Below, one piece after another: positions 8,832 through 17,250 of a stretch of DNA of 23,404 bases. A program made the position numbers and the translations under genes. Numbering within the stretch: position 1 is the first letter of the stretch; each line of letters begins with the position of its first letter. The notes beneath the pieces were generated by a model. The model was not told the origin of the DNA, ran no database searches, and saw only the letters and a program-made list of their open reading frames with translations. Origin of the DNA: CAYOLL01 sp964404765 [NCBI: uncultured Gemmatimonadota bacterium] (lineage in GTDB: Bacteria > 4572-55); contig CAYOLL010000095.1 of NCBI GenBank assembly GCA_964404765.1, positions 1-23,404 on the forward strand, in the 5' to 3' direction.

Positions 8832-9697
8832 AAAAAAGTGGCCTCGTCATTGAATCGCCCGCCATACAAGCCTGTCGGAATGTGCTTTTTGCGATTGTTG
8901 GCCATACCATGCAGAGAAAGATTTTTGTAACTGAGATTAAATGAACCGTTACGCAGGTCGAGTTCGTTGGCATTGCCACCAGTAAAGCCGCCCGATGAAT
9001 AATCCGGGTTATCATATTCCTTGAAAAACAGGGTTTGATGATCTGTTCGCAGGCCGGTTCCTTGCACAAAAACATTCAAACCATTTTGATATTGCTTACC
9101 GTAGGCTAGAGAAAACTTGGTGTGCTGAAAACTGCCCAGTTCATTGATCAGGTGCAGGCCGTTTTGCTGATCACCTTTTTTGGTCATCACATTGATGACG
9201 GCGAACATGGCATTCGTGCCATAAAGCGCCGAATTCGGCCCGCGCACAAACTCAATCCGGCTGACGTAATTCAAATCCACTGACGCCAGATGGCCGTTGT
9301 AGTAGCCAAAAAACTCCACCACACTATGGCCATCTACCAGCAGCAAAATCCGCGAATTGGGATCGTTGGACAGAGCAAAGCCACGCGGCACGATATAATT
9401 ATAAATCCGGTCGGAGTAAACATCAAAGCCGGGTTGGGCCTTGATCACCTCAGCCAGATTACGCCAACCGTAATGTTGAATATCCTCAGCCGTCACCACG
9501 GAAATGGCCGCCGGGGCGTCAGCCATGCTCTGGCCATGTTTGCTGGCGGTCCAAACATTTATATCAACCCCTTCCGCTTCCATCCAGCGCAGAACGTCTC
9601 GAATTTCCGGGGTAATGACCAAATCTTGAGCGAAGGCCAAACTGCTGGAAAATCCTGCCATACCTAACGCCAAAATTAAAATGAGATGACGAAACAT
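8804..9697 (-). pseudogene. TonB-dependent receptor 4, signal peptide and plug part, ends at a frameshift (promoter-proximal type)
   Basis: The start at 9697 follows AAGGAGG, and the protein begins MFRHLILILAL, nearly identical to receptor 2. After the signal peptide (ending AFAQ) comes the leader DLVITPEIRDVLRWMEAEG, then a TonB-box-like INVWTASK, and the plug (APAAISVVTAEDI, VSRIEFVRGPNSALYGTNAM, AVINVMTKKG). The frame is good up to NDEATFF and then runs into a stop after 297 residues. One extra base in the A6 run (8832-8837) restores FFQDINSFVEL and the rest of the barrel. As it stands the product is plug plus about the first barrel strands and should not form a receptor. It has its own promoter at 9726-9754. 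Confidence 0.87.
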
Positions 9698-9725
9698 ACG
9701 ATTTCCTCCTTTTGGGGATAGGTGA

Positions 9726-9754
9726 ATGATACTCCGAAACAGATCGGATTTCAA
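9726..9754 (-). promoter_or_regulatory. Sigma70-type promoter of the receptor 4-5 unit
   Basis: On the minus strand, TTGAAA (9754-9749), a 17-base spacer, then TATCAT (9731-9726), 29 bases before the ATG at 9697. The same -35 core and offset occurs before receptors 2 and 1 (TTGAAG at 52 bases and TTGAAA at 53 bases from the ATG, against 52 here). This conserved placement is the main support. Confidence 0.65.
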
Positions 9755-9854
9755 CACAAATTTCGTGTATTCCGGCAGACGACTTGAACGATTCCCAACA
9801 TTGCAGTTGCTTGCGATCTTAGAGACGTGCATTTAGAAGCGTCACGGCGATTCG

Positions 9855-12125
9855 TTAATCCATTGCCAAATTAAGCGACAGCAAAATCTGCCGATGCGGC
9901 TGCGGCAGTTTGGAATTATACCAGCCTTTGCTGCCATACCAGGCATAGCCGCGCCATTCTCCGGGCGCCTCGCCGGAATTGGCTTCGCGGATGCCGGGAT
10001 GGAAGTAGGCGGCGTTAAACAGATTTGTGATTTGCACGGATGCGCTCAGCCGCTCCGATAGAATTTTGTTGAGATTGAGGGTCGCGTCCAGCGTCCAATA
10101 ACCGTCCACGACGGCCAGCGGATTGGTGGCTACGGTTCGACGTTGGCCGACGTAACGCCCGCGCACGGTGGCGTCTAAGCGCTCGCTCGGTATCGCCGTC
10201 AGTCCCCAATGAATTTGCTGATGAGCCAGATCGCCGATCCGCTCCTTGCCGGTCTTTTCGCCGGTTTGCAGATTGAACTTTTGTTCTTCTTCTTTCAATA
10301 AAAAGGAGCCGTAGGCCCAGGCTTGCACTTTCCCTCGTGCGCCCAACGGGAAAATACGCTGAAAGTGCGCGTCCAAGCCGATAACTCTACGGTCGCCGGC
10401 ATTGCGCGCCCCGCCGGTAAAGCCGATCACCGTCTGATCTATATTGACCTGATAAAGGCTCATAAAACCGTTGACGTAATGACCCTGGTAAGAAAGATTA
10501 AGCTCGTATGTCTTCGATTCTTCCGGTTTTAAATCCGGGTCGCTGCCGGAGCCGGTCCAGCCGCCGTACAAGTTGCGTGGCACCGGCTCTTGAAACGCTT
10601 CGCCATAGAGCAGCTTGCCGGTGAAACGTCGCCAATGCCGCACATAACCGGCGCGGATCGTAGCGTTGGTGCCGTAGGCAGAGTTATAGTCCACCCGCAG
10701 ACCAAAATTGAGATGATGCTGCGGGCTGAAGGGATACTTGCCTTGCAGAAAAAAGCCGCGCTCCTGCCAGATAATGCGATTGCCGTATTGATAAACGGCC
10801 GGCGCCGGTTCCGGATAAATGGCCGGGTCGGACGCATCCACCAAAGGCGGATAGAGTGCCGGGGAAAAATCCAGGTCGTAGGCTTTTTGCAGATTTTTTT
10901 GTTCCAGCCGAAAACCGGTCTTGAGCGCCAGCGATTTGAACCGGCGGATGTCAAAATCCTGGTGGATCGACCAACTGGAGTTGAGCGTTTGCCACGATGT
11001 CAGCGCCACCACCCGGACGCGTTCACCCGGCGGCACTTCCACTCCGCCCAGCATTTGAGATACGGAATCTCTGTTGGTGATGTTGTAGCCCTCCAAATCC
11101 AGGGCATCGTTGGAGACGCCGTCGCTGCGCCAGCGAATCAGCGTCTGCGCGTCCACGCCGTCAATTAGCGTGGATGCAAGTTTGGCATACGCCGTTCGAT
11201 AAAAGCGCGGCCACATACTCTGCGAGGTGATGCGATCCGCTGGATACAACAGGCCATAACCGGTGTCCAGCAAATAGGATTGAAAACCGATTTCGTATTT
11301 GTCGAAAAACAGCCGCCCGTCAAAACCGCGATTGCGGATATACGATGAAAACTTGCCGGCGTTCAGCATGGGATTGTTCAGGTAATCGCCCCACAACGCC
11401 GGGTCGGCATAATGTTCATCACGCAGCCAATAAAAGGTTTCGTTGTCAATCCGATTATTCAAATCGCCGTTTTCGATGAAGCCGCTGAGACTCAGTCGCA
11501 GTTTATCCTGCTTGTAAAAAATGCTAAAATCCGTGACATAATCGTCAAGCGGCCCTTCGGCTTCGCTCAAGACAGGCCCGGCCAACACGCGGCTGGAGCT
11601 GCGCACGCCGTCACCGTCCTGATCTTTGACCGTTAAAATATTGACCACGCCCATGGAGGCATTGGCCCCATAAACGGATGAGGCCGGGCCGTAGACCACT
11701 TCTACGCGCTCCACATTGGAAAGGGGCATGGCGGCCATGTAATCGTTGTTGCCATAATAAAGTGAATTGATATTCAGACCGTCCACCAGCACCAAATAAG
11801 GCGAACCGATAGTGTTGCGATAGCCGCGCCAGTAATTTTTGAAATACGTGTCGCCAAAGGGTAACGCCAACTGCATGCCCGGCAAATCGTTGAAGATTTC
11901 CAGCAAATTGCGATAACCGCGCTGTCGGAGATCGTCTTTTGTCAGCACGATCACCACCGCCGGGGCGTCGGACAGTTTTTCGTCCATCTGCGTGGCCGTC
12001 TGAACGCTAAATTCCGCCTGCAAAAAACGCATGGACTCGTCCAATGTTTCCTCGTCGGATTGGGCCGAGGTTGTCGTCGTTAGCAACATGGACGCCATAA
12101 GCGTCCAACACAAATGTCGGTTCAT
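9855..12125 (-). CDS. TonB-dependent receptor 3 (second-position type)
   Basis: An outer-membrane TonB-dependent transporter of 756 residues. Its AGGAGG site overlaps the TAG stop of receptor 2, only 9 bases away, so the two are translationally coupled. The signal peptide ends TSAQ (about 22). The leader ESMRFLQAEFSVQTATQ matches that of receptor 5. The plug follows (APAVVIVLTKDDL, FKNYWRGYRNTIGSPYLVLV, VERVEVVYGPASSVYGANAS), then the barrel to LLSLNLAMD; the last residue is D, not the usual aromatic. The plug motif KNYWRGYRNTIG is shared with receptor 2, so this pair are close paralogues. Residues 184-191 (PVLSEAEG) look like an in-frame insertion of a dispersed repeat (11551-11578). The substrate is unknown. 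Confidence 0.93.
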   Translation of the reverse strand: MNRHLCWTLMASMLLTTTTSAQSDEETLDESMRFLQAEFSVQTATQMDEKLSDAPAVVIVLTKDDLRQRGYRNLLEIFNDLPGMQLALPFGDTYFKNYWRGYRNTIGSPYLVLVDGLNINSLYYGNNDYMAAMPLSNVERVEVVYGPASSVYGANASMGVVNILTVKDQDGDGVRSSSRVLAGPVLSEAEGPLDDYVTDFSIFYKQDKLRLSLSGFIENGDLNNRIDNETFYWLRDEHYADPALWGDYLNNPMLNAGKFSSYIRNRGFDGRLFFDKYEIGFQSYLLDTGYGLLYPADRITSQSMWPRFYRTAYAKLASTLIDGVDAQTLIRWRSDGVSNDALDLEGYNITNRDSVSQMLGGVEVPPGERVRVVALTSWQTLNSSWSIHQDFDIRRFKSLALKTGFRLEQKNLQKAYDLDFSPALYPPLVDASDPAIYPEPAPAVYQYGNRIIWQERGFFLQGKYPFSPQHHLNFGLRVDYNSAYGTNATIRAGYVRHWRRFTGKLLYGEAFQEPVPRNLYGGWTGSGSDPDLKPEESKTYELNLSYQGHYVNGFMSLYQVNIDQTVIGFTGGARNAGDRRVIGLDAHFQRIFPLGARGKVQAWAYGSFLLKEEEQKFNLQTGEKTGKERIGDLAHQQIHWGLTAIPSERLDATVRGRYVGQRRTVATNPLAVVDGYWTLDATLNLNKILSERLSASVQITNLFNAAYFHPGIREANSGEAPGEWRGYAWYGSKGWYNSKLPQPHRQILLSLNLAMD
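11551..11578. repeat. In-frame dispersed repeat inside receptor 3
   Basis: This 28-base stretch resembles a short repeat common in many environmental genomes and typically read as LSEAEG or its shifted frames. On the coding strand it reads PVLSEAEG within AGPVLSEAEGPLDDY. Receptor 2 aligned here has a shorter loop (GGSNNGRLADLNYFYK against the longer stretch before FSIFYK), so the repeat appears to be an insertion between the plug and the first barrel strands. Confidence 0.55.
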
Positions 12126-12134
12126 TTTGTCCTC

Positions 12135-14363
12135 CTATAAACCTACATGCAAACTGATTAAGACGGTTCTGCCCGGCTGCGGCAGCAGTGAACTGTAATA
12201 ATATCTATCCGCGCCCGGGCCATGATACTTGCCGGTTTCGTCAAAATAGCCGGGCGTGACGCCGGCGTCGGCATCGCGGATGCCGGGGTGATCATAGATA
12301 GCGTCAAACAGGTTGTTGACTTGCAGCGAAATATGCCAATTGGCCGATGGAAATAGCTTGAAGATCGCATTGAAATCCAGCGTGACATAACCCGCTACGG
12401 ACGGCACGGGGTTGGTGTCCACCGTCTGGCGATCGCCCATGTAACGGCCGCGCAGGGTCGTGGTCAGACGGGCAAATTCCGCGGTCGCTCCAAACCAGAT
12501 TTTGTCTTTGGCCAGATCGCCGATGTCACCCTTGATCTTTTTGCCGTCGGTGACAGTTTTGGTTTCTTCGGCGGTAAAGATGTGCGAATAATAGGCCCAC
12601 AATTCCAACCGATCGCAAAAACCGGGCTTGTGCGTAGATTGAACATGAATGTCCAAACCGGTCACTTGTCGATCACCCAGGTTCTGCGCCCCGTCGGGCG
12701 TGTTGATGATGGTTTTGGAATTGTCCACATGCCACAGACTGAGCAGGGTTTTCGTATCGGCAAGCTGATAACCGGCGCTCAACTCCACGGTTTTGGATTC
12801 TTCCGGCTTCAAATCCGGGTCGCTGCCCGCGCCCTTCCAGCCGCCGTAGAGCTGGCGCGGCACCGGTTCTTGATAAGCCTCACCATACAGCAGCTTGAGC
12901 GTCAACTTGTCAAAGCGGCCCGTATAGCCCAGGCGCAGCGTGCGGGTCGTGCCATATTCCGATTGATCGTCCACGCGCAGACCCAGATGCAGCCGGTGAT
13001 TGTCCAGCACTTGAAAACGGCTTTGTATGTATGCCCCAAGCTGCTCGGTGACGATGCGATTTTGATGCTGAAATGTGTTCACCGGCGGATCGGGATAATT
13101 GTACGTATCGGCCCCGATGGAACCGACCGGCTCGTAGCCGCCCGGCGTGCCGGAGGCGCTTTCGCCATTGACATCGTAAGCCTTTTGCAGGTTTTTCTGC
13201 TCGTAGCTCAGCCCGGCATTGAAGGAAATACGGTCCGTCACGGTGACATCCGCCTCCTGGGCCACGGTCCAACTGGCGTTGAGCGCCTGCCAATAAGAAA
13301 AGGCGGCCACAAAGCTGTTTTGGGCGGCGTCAAAATAGCCATCCACAAAATAAGAATCGTTGCTGACATCGCTGCGACGATAACGCACCAGTGTCCGGGT
13401 TTGAACCTTGTCATCCAGCAACTTCTCGCTGTGCCGGGCGTACAGACTCAGCTCCGGGCGCTTCCAGACGGCGTTGCTTTGCACCAAATCAGCCACATAA
13501 GCCATGCCGTAGCCCGCGCTGTGGGCATAGTATTGCAGACCAACTTCCGTATTTCCCCAAAATACCCGCCCGTCTAAGCTGCGATGCTGAAAAGGTGATT
13601 CAAACCGTCCGCCGATGTTGGGATTGTCCACAAAACCGCCCCAGATGCGCCGGTCGGCATAATACTTGTCTTTCAGAAATTCGTAGCGCTGCGCGGCATC
13701 CCGATCCACTTCGCCGTTATCGATGCGCATCGTCAGACTGAAGCGTAGCGCTTCCATTTTGTAGAAATAGTTGAGATCGGCCAGACGGCCGTTGTTGCTG
13801 CCGCCGGACATCCGCCCGTTCAGGGTCGAGCCATTTTCATCGGCATCCCTACGGGTGAAGATATTGATCACACCCACAAAGGCATTAGCCCCGTAGACTG
13901 ACGAAGCCGGGCCGTAGACAACTTCCACCCGCTCGATATTGGACAGGGGCAGGGTCACCAGCGGTGTGTCGCCCGAATTGAAATACAGATGGTTAAAAGG
14001 CAGGCCGTCCACCATGACCAAAAAGGGTTCGCCGATAGTGTTGCGGTAGCCGCGCCAATAGTTTTTCAAGCCCGTATCGCCGTAAGGCCGGGTCACTTCC
14101 ATGCCGGGCAGATCGTCCAGAATCTGCGACAGCTCGGTGTAACCGCGGGCATTCAGTTCGGCCCGGGTCAGCACGATCGTGGTGGCCGGGGCTTCGTCAA
14201 TCTTCTCGGCTGTATTGGAGGCGGACATGACATAGCCTTCCGCCTCAATCCAACGGAGAACCTCGATGATTTCCGGAGTGATGACCATGTCTTGGGCGGT
14301 GGCCAAACCTGCCAGTAATCCCACTGGGCTCAAAGCCAGAATTAAAATGATGTGTCGAAACAT
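12135..14363 (-). CDS. TonB-dependent receptor 2 (promoter-proximal type)
   Basis: An outer-membrane TonB-dependent transporter of 742 residues. The start follows AAAAGGA. The signal peptide MFRHIILILAL...ATAQ is followed by the leader DMVITPEIIEVLRWIEAEG and a TonB-box-like VMSASN. The plug covers about 58-172 (APATTIVLTRAEL, LKNYWRGYRNTIGEPFLVMV, IERVEVVYGPASSVYGANAF, GVINIFTRRD). The barrel runs to a final strand TVLISLHVGL, and the late NNLFDAIYDHPGIRDAD motif is shared with receptor 3. Its promoter lies at 14392-14420 and the gene is coupled to receptor 3. The N-terminal 45 residues are much closer to receptors 1 and 4 than the rest of the protein is, suggesting a recombined leader module. 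The substrate is unknown. Confidence 0.94.
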   Translation of the reverse strand: MFRHIILILALSPVGLLAGLATAQDMVITPEIIEVLRWIEAEGYVMSASNTAEKIDEAPATTIVLTRAELNARGYTELSQILDDLPGMEVTRPYGDTGLKNYWRGYRNTIGEPFLVMVDGLPFNHLYFNSGDTPLVTLPLSNIERVEVVYGPASSVYGANAFVGVINIFTRRDADENGSTLNGRMSGGSNNGRLADLNYFYKMEALRFSLTMRIDNGEVDRDAAQRYEFLKDKYYADRRIWGGFVDNPNIGGRFESPFQHRSLDGRVFWGNTEVGLQYYAHSAGYGMAYVADLVQSNAVWKRPELSLYARHSEKLLDDKVQTRTLVRYRRSDVSNDSYFVDGYFDAAQNSFVAAFSYWQALNASWTVAQEADVTVTDRISFNAGLSYEQKNLQKAYDVNGESASGTPGGYEPVGSIGADTYNYPDPPVNTFQHQNRIVTEQLGAYIQSRFQVLDNHRLHLGLRVDDQSEYGTTRTLRLGYTGRFDKLTLKLLYGEAYQEPVPRQLYGGWKGAGSDPDLKPEESKTVELSAGYQLADTKTLLSLWHVDNSKTIINTPDGAQNLGDRQVTGLDIHVQSTHKPGFCDRLELWAYYSHIFTAEETKTVTDGKKIKGDIGDLAKDKIWFGATAEFARLTTTLRGRYMGDRQTVDTNPVPSVAGYVTLDFNAIFKLFPSANWHISLQVNNLFDAIYDHPGIRDADAGVTPGYFDETGKYHGPGADRYYYSSLLPQPGRTVLISLHVGL

Positions 14364-14391
14364 ATCTTTTTCCTTTTTTTGGAATAAATGA

Positions 14392-14420
14392 GAAATAGCA
14401 AAAATCGGCGTTCACTTCAA
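14392..14420 (-). promoter_or_regulatory. Promoter of the receptor 2-3 unit
   Basis: Minus strand: TTGAAG (14420-14415), 17-base spacer, TATTTC (14397-14392). The -35 and -10 sit 52 and 29 bases from the ATG at 14363, the same distances as in front of receptor 4. It lies in a 136-base gap after the mini-receptor stop; the rest of the gap shows no strong terminator. Confidence 0.5.
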
Positions 14421-14499
14421 CATAAAATCACCGTGATGATACCTTAAAACCCTTAGCTCTTTCCGCATCCCGACTCTTGCTTCTTAGGAAGTTCATCAC

Positions 14500-14919
14500 T
14501 CATTCAAACGACACCGTCACCCCGCCCACAATCCGGCGCGGGTCTTGCGGCGTGACCAGAAAATCGGAATATTCGTTTTCAATATCAGCCGCTCCGCCGT
14601 CGCTGACGTTGTAATACCGCTTATCCAGCAGATTATCCGCCTTTAAAAACAGGCCGATCCGATACCGATCCGTCTCAATCAAATTATCATACCGCACAAA
14701 CGCATTGAAAATCGTATAAGGCGCATTATGAAATTGCGGATCGCGGTGAAAGGTCGTCGAGCGATAAATCCCGCGCAGCGAGGCGGAAAAATCGCCGTAG
14801 CCAATATCCAAGCTGCCTTTGAACGTGCTTTTGGCGGAGTAGGCTAACCGACTTTTGGCGCCGCCGGCGCCGGCGGAGTGGGCCCACAGCAGCAGGGTGA
14901 GTATGAGCCAAATTGTCAT
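14500..14919 (-). CDS. Mini TonB-receptor: signal peptide joined to the last barrel strands
   Basis: A 139-residue protein: a signal peptide (MTIWLILTLLLWAHSAGA) followed directly by beta strands typical of the C-terminal end of a TonB-dependent barrel. FLKADNLLDKRYYNVSDGG is the classic late-barrel signature, and the chain ends VGGVTVSFE. The plug and most of the barrel are missing. Its ATG overlaps the receptor 1 stop (ATGA) and a good AAAAGGAGG site lies in the end of receptor 1, so it is translated by coupling. It occupies the position held by receptors 3 and 5 in the other units, so the simplest reading is an internal deletion of a full second-position receptor. About 110 mature residues could make at most 6-8 strands, so transport is not expected. 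Confidence 0.7.
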   Translation of the reverse strand: MTIWLILTLLLWAHSAGAGGAKSRLAYSAKSTFKGSLDIGYGDFSASLRGIYRSTTFHRDPQFHNAPYTIFNAFVRYDNLIETDRYRIGLFLKADNLLDKRYYNVSDGGAADIENEYSDFLVTPQDPRRIVGGVTVSFE

Positions 14920-17069
14920 TTTGCAGCCTCCTTTTGGGAGGATAATGGATAGACGCCCGTCAATTTAACATAAATCGTGCGGCCCGGCTGATACAGTTGG
15001 GTGCTGTAATATTGGCCGTTGGCCGCCCGGATGCCCGGATCGAGATACTCGGCATCCAACAGATTTTGCACGGCCAGCGTAAACCGGATTTTGTCGTTTA
15101 ACATCGGCCGGGAAGTCACGGCCAGATTGACCCGGGTGTAACCGTCAATAAAGTTACGCGGATTGGTGGGGGCGGTGGTTCGCACGCCGACCACATTGAC
15201 GCTGCCGTCAATCGTAAATAAATCCCACGCCGGCGCATTCAGGCCAAAATTGGCCGTAAAATCGGCTACATTAAACGGATCTATTTTCAAACCCGGTTGC
15301 TTGCGCTCGCCGTCCTGCGTCGTAAAGTTGGCGTAGCCGTTCAGTTGGCCGATTTTGGCCGCCACTTTGAACTCCAGGCCATAAATTTCTGCCGTGCCCA
15401 CATTTTTGTTTTGGGTGTTCGGCTTCCCGTTGCCGTCGGTATCGCCAATGTCCACATTGGACACAATGATGTCAGAAAAATCGTTGTAAAAGCCGTTGAT
15501 TTCCAACAGCCAATTTCTATCCGGCGAACCGCTCAAGCCAAACTCAAAGGTGCGCACTTTTTCCGGCTGCAAATCCGGGTTGGGAATACGCACGGCCGTT
15601 TTGGTAAACAACTCATAGTTGTTCGGGGCGCGATAGGCCGAGCCAAACAGCGTCTTGATCCGCCATTGCTCGTTGACGTGAACGACCAGACCCAGGCGCG
15701 GATTGGTCGTGCTGCCATACACATTGTTGTCGTCATAGCGGATGCCGGCGGTCAACGCCGCGCTGTGGAGCAGATTGAACTTGTGGCTGTATTGGGCATA
15801 AGCAGCCAAATTGTTGTAGATATTGGAAATCCGCGTGTCGGCGTTGCGGTTGCGCAAGGGCGTGACGGGCACCGCCTGGCGATAGCCCTTTTCCACATCG
15901 CTCTGCTCGATTTGCAGTCCGGCGATCACGTTTTGATCGTCGTTCAAGCGATAGGTCGCCTGAACATCGCCGCCAGCCGTGTTGGACCAATGGACATAAG
16001 CGTAGCGGTAAAAATCGCCCAGCGAATTGTCGTAATCATACTCAAAGCTGTCGTCGGCGATGCCGCTGCGCCGGGCAAACACCTTGCCGCTCAAGGTCAA
16101 TTGCTCATTCACCTTGTGCTCGACCGTCACAAAGCCGGTATTGGTGACGCTGTGCCATAGACTGCCCTCTTCGCCGTTAAAACCGACAGGCGAGTAGCCG
16201 CCATATTCCTGTTGACCTTCGCTGTTCTCATAGCCATAGAGTGGCAGGCCGAAGACTTCGGTCGGACTGTTGGTAAACGGCCCTTCGCCCATGGGGCGAT
16301 CATAGCGACTGAAACCGAACACCGCGCCTTTGTAGCGCAGCCGACCGACCAGCGAGTACGCTTGCCGCACAAAACTCGTGCTGAATTCCGGGTGCAGCTT
16401 CTCAAAAACCGGGCCGTCGGTGTTGTAGAGCGAGCCGGACAGCGTCACGTCCACGCCATTCTTCTCCGTGCCGATCAAAAACTTGTCGAATTCCGTGTTA
16501 AACGAGCCAAAACCTTTGTGATATTCAAAACCGTCAATTTCTGCGCCTTTTTTGGTGATGATATTGATGATGCCGTTAAAAGCGTTGGCGCCGTACAGCG
16601 CCGAGGCCGGGCCCCAGATCACTTCAATCTGCTTGACGTTGTGCAAGCTGTATTGCGGCCCGCCCAACACATTGCCTTCCAGAATATTGTTTTCGACGAT
16701 GCCGTCAATCAGCAGCAATGTGCGCTTGTTTTCATCGCCCATCAGCCCGCGCTGACTCCAGAGCGTCGGATACGAGCCGTGCACATGCACAAAGTGAAAA
16801 CCCGGCAGATCGCGCAAAGCGTCATCCAAATAATCATAGCTACGCTCGGCAATCTGCTCGGCCGTAATGACCATGATCGTGGCCGGCGCGTCGCCGACCT
16901 TTTGGGCGATCTTGCTGGCCGTTACCACTATTTCCTCCGCCCGCATCCAGCGGATAACCTCCATAATTTCCGGAGTGATGACCATGTCTTGGGCATTGGC
17001 GGCATTGGTCCAACCGGCCGGAAATCCCGCCAGGCTCAACGCTAGGATTGAAATGAGATGACGACACAT
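14916..17069 (-). CDS. TonB-dependent receptor 1 (promoter-proximal type)
   Basis: An outer-membrane TonB-dependent transporter of 717 residues. The start follows AAAAAAGGAG. The signal peptide (MCRHLISILALSLAGF...ANAQ) is followed by the leader DMVITPEIMEVIRWMRAEE and a textbook TonB box EIVVTASK. The plug is about 60-175 (APATIMVITAEQI, SQRGLMGDENKRTLLLIDG, VKQIEVIWGPASALYGANAF, GIINIITKKG). The barrel includes FGSAYRAPNNYELF and NPDLQPEKVRTFEFGL, and a late NLLDAEYLDPGIRAANG. After the probable closing strand (TIYVKLTGVYPL) the chain runs on as SSQKEAAK, and this tail encodes the ribosome site of the next gene. The substrate is unknown. Confidence 0.94.
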   Translation of the reverse strand: MCRHLISILALSLAGFPAGWTNAANAQDMVITPEIMEVIRWMRAEEIVVTASKIAQKVGDAPATIMVITAEQIAERSYDYLDDALRDLPGFHFVHVHGSYPTLWSQRGLMGDENKRTLLLIDGIVENNILEGNVLGGPQYSLHNVKQIEVIWGPASALYGANAFNGIINIITKKGAEIDGFEYHKGFGSFNTEFDKFLIGTEKNGVDVTLSGSLYNTDGPVFEKLHPEFSTSFVRQAYSLVGRLRYKGAVFGFSRYDRPMGEGPFTNSPTEVFGLPLYGYENSEGQQEYGGYSPVGFNGEEGSLWHSVTNTGFVTVEHKVNEQLTLSGKVFARRSGIADDSFEYDYDNSLGDFYRYAYVHWSNTAGGDVQATYRLNDDQNVIAGLQIEQSDVEKGYRQAVPVTPLRNRNADTRISNIYNNLAAYAQYSHKFNLLHSAALTAGIRYDDNNVYGSTTNPRLGLVVHVNEQWRIKTLFGSAYRAPNNYELFTKTAVRIPNPDLQPEKVRTFEFGLSGSPDRNWLLEINGFYNDFSDIIVSNVDIGDTDGNGKPNTQNKNVGTAEIYGLEFKVAAKIGQLNGYANFTTQDGERKQPGLKIDPFNVADFTANFGLNAPAWDLFTIDGSVNVVGVRTTAPTNPRNFIDGYTRVNLAVTSRPMLNDKIRFTLAVQNLLDAEYLDPGIRAANGQYYSTQLYQPGRTIYVKLTGVYPLSSQKEAAK

Positions 17070-17098
17070 ACGGTTTTCTCCTTTTTTAGGTGTAGTGA

Positions 17099-17127
17099 AA
17101 AACAGTCTGAAATAGAGTGAATTTCAA
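17099..17127 (-). promoter_or_regulatory. Probable promoter of receptor 1
   Basis: Minus strand: TTGAAA (17127-17122) in the context TTTGTATTGAAAT, matching TTTGTGTTGAAAT before receptor 4. At a 17-base spacing the -10 is only TGTTTT, so this is the weakest of the three. The -35 is 53 bases from the ATG, one more than in the other two. Confidence 0.4.
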
Positions 17128-17172
17128 TACAAATTCTGTTGGCGCGAATCATTTCTGACGGCATGTTGATTT

Positions 17173-17250
17173 TCAAAAATCCAGTGAGACCGTCACCCGA
17201 AGCGAGCGGCCGGCGCGCGGCAAATCGTTTGGCACTGATATGGGCGCATT
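17173..17250 (-). pseudogene. C-terminal remnant of a sixth TonB-dependent receptor
   Basis: The last 25 codons of a receptor: NAPISVPNDLPRAGRSLRVT then VSLDF and a stop. The pattern 'LPRAGRSLRVTVSLDF' (proline-arginine turn, alternating hydrophobic strand, terminal phenylalanine) is the normal closing strand of a TonB-dependent barrel. The similarity stops at 17250, exactly where the repeated sequence shared with 18578 begins. An upstream receptor gene therefore once continued here and was cut off when the accessory segment arrived or was rearranged. In this 322-base gap (17070-17391) I otherwise see only the promoter and the repeat copy listed separately. Confidence 0.7.

Noticed and set aside
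12582-13577. A 331-codon open frame on the plus strand opposite receptor 2
   Set aside because: It is fully antisense to a clear receptor, has no family motif, and other receptor genes show similar long antisense frames, so it is a by-product of codon use.
15297-16160. A 287-codon open frame on the plus strand opposite receptor 1
   Set aside because: Same reason: antisense to well-supported plug and barrel coding, with no recognisable domain or ribosome site.
5466-17069. Receptors as cobalamin (BtuB) transporters serving IcmF
   Set aside because: No B12 riboswitch, BtuF or BtuCD is visible, the barrels are not BtuB-like by any motif I can see, and icmF is separated by an accessory region.
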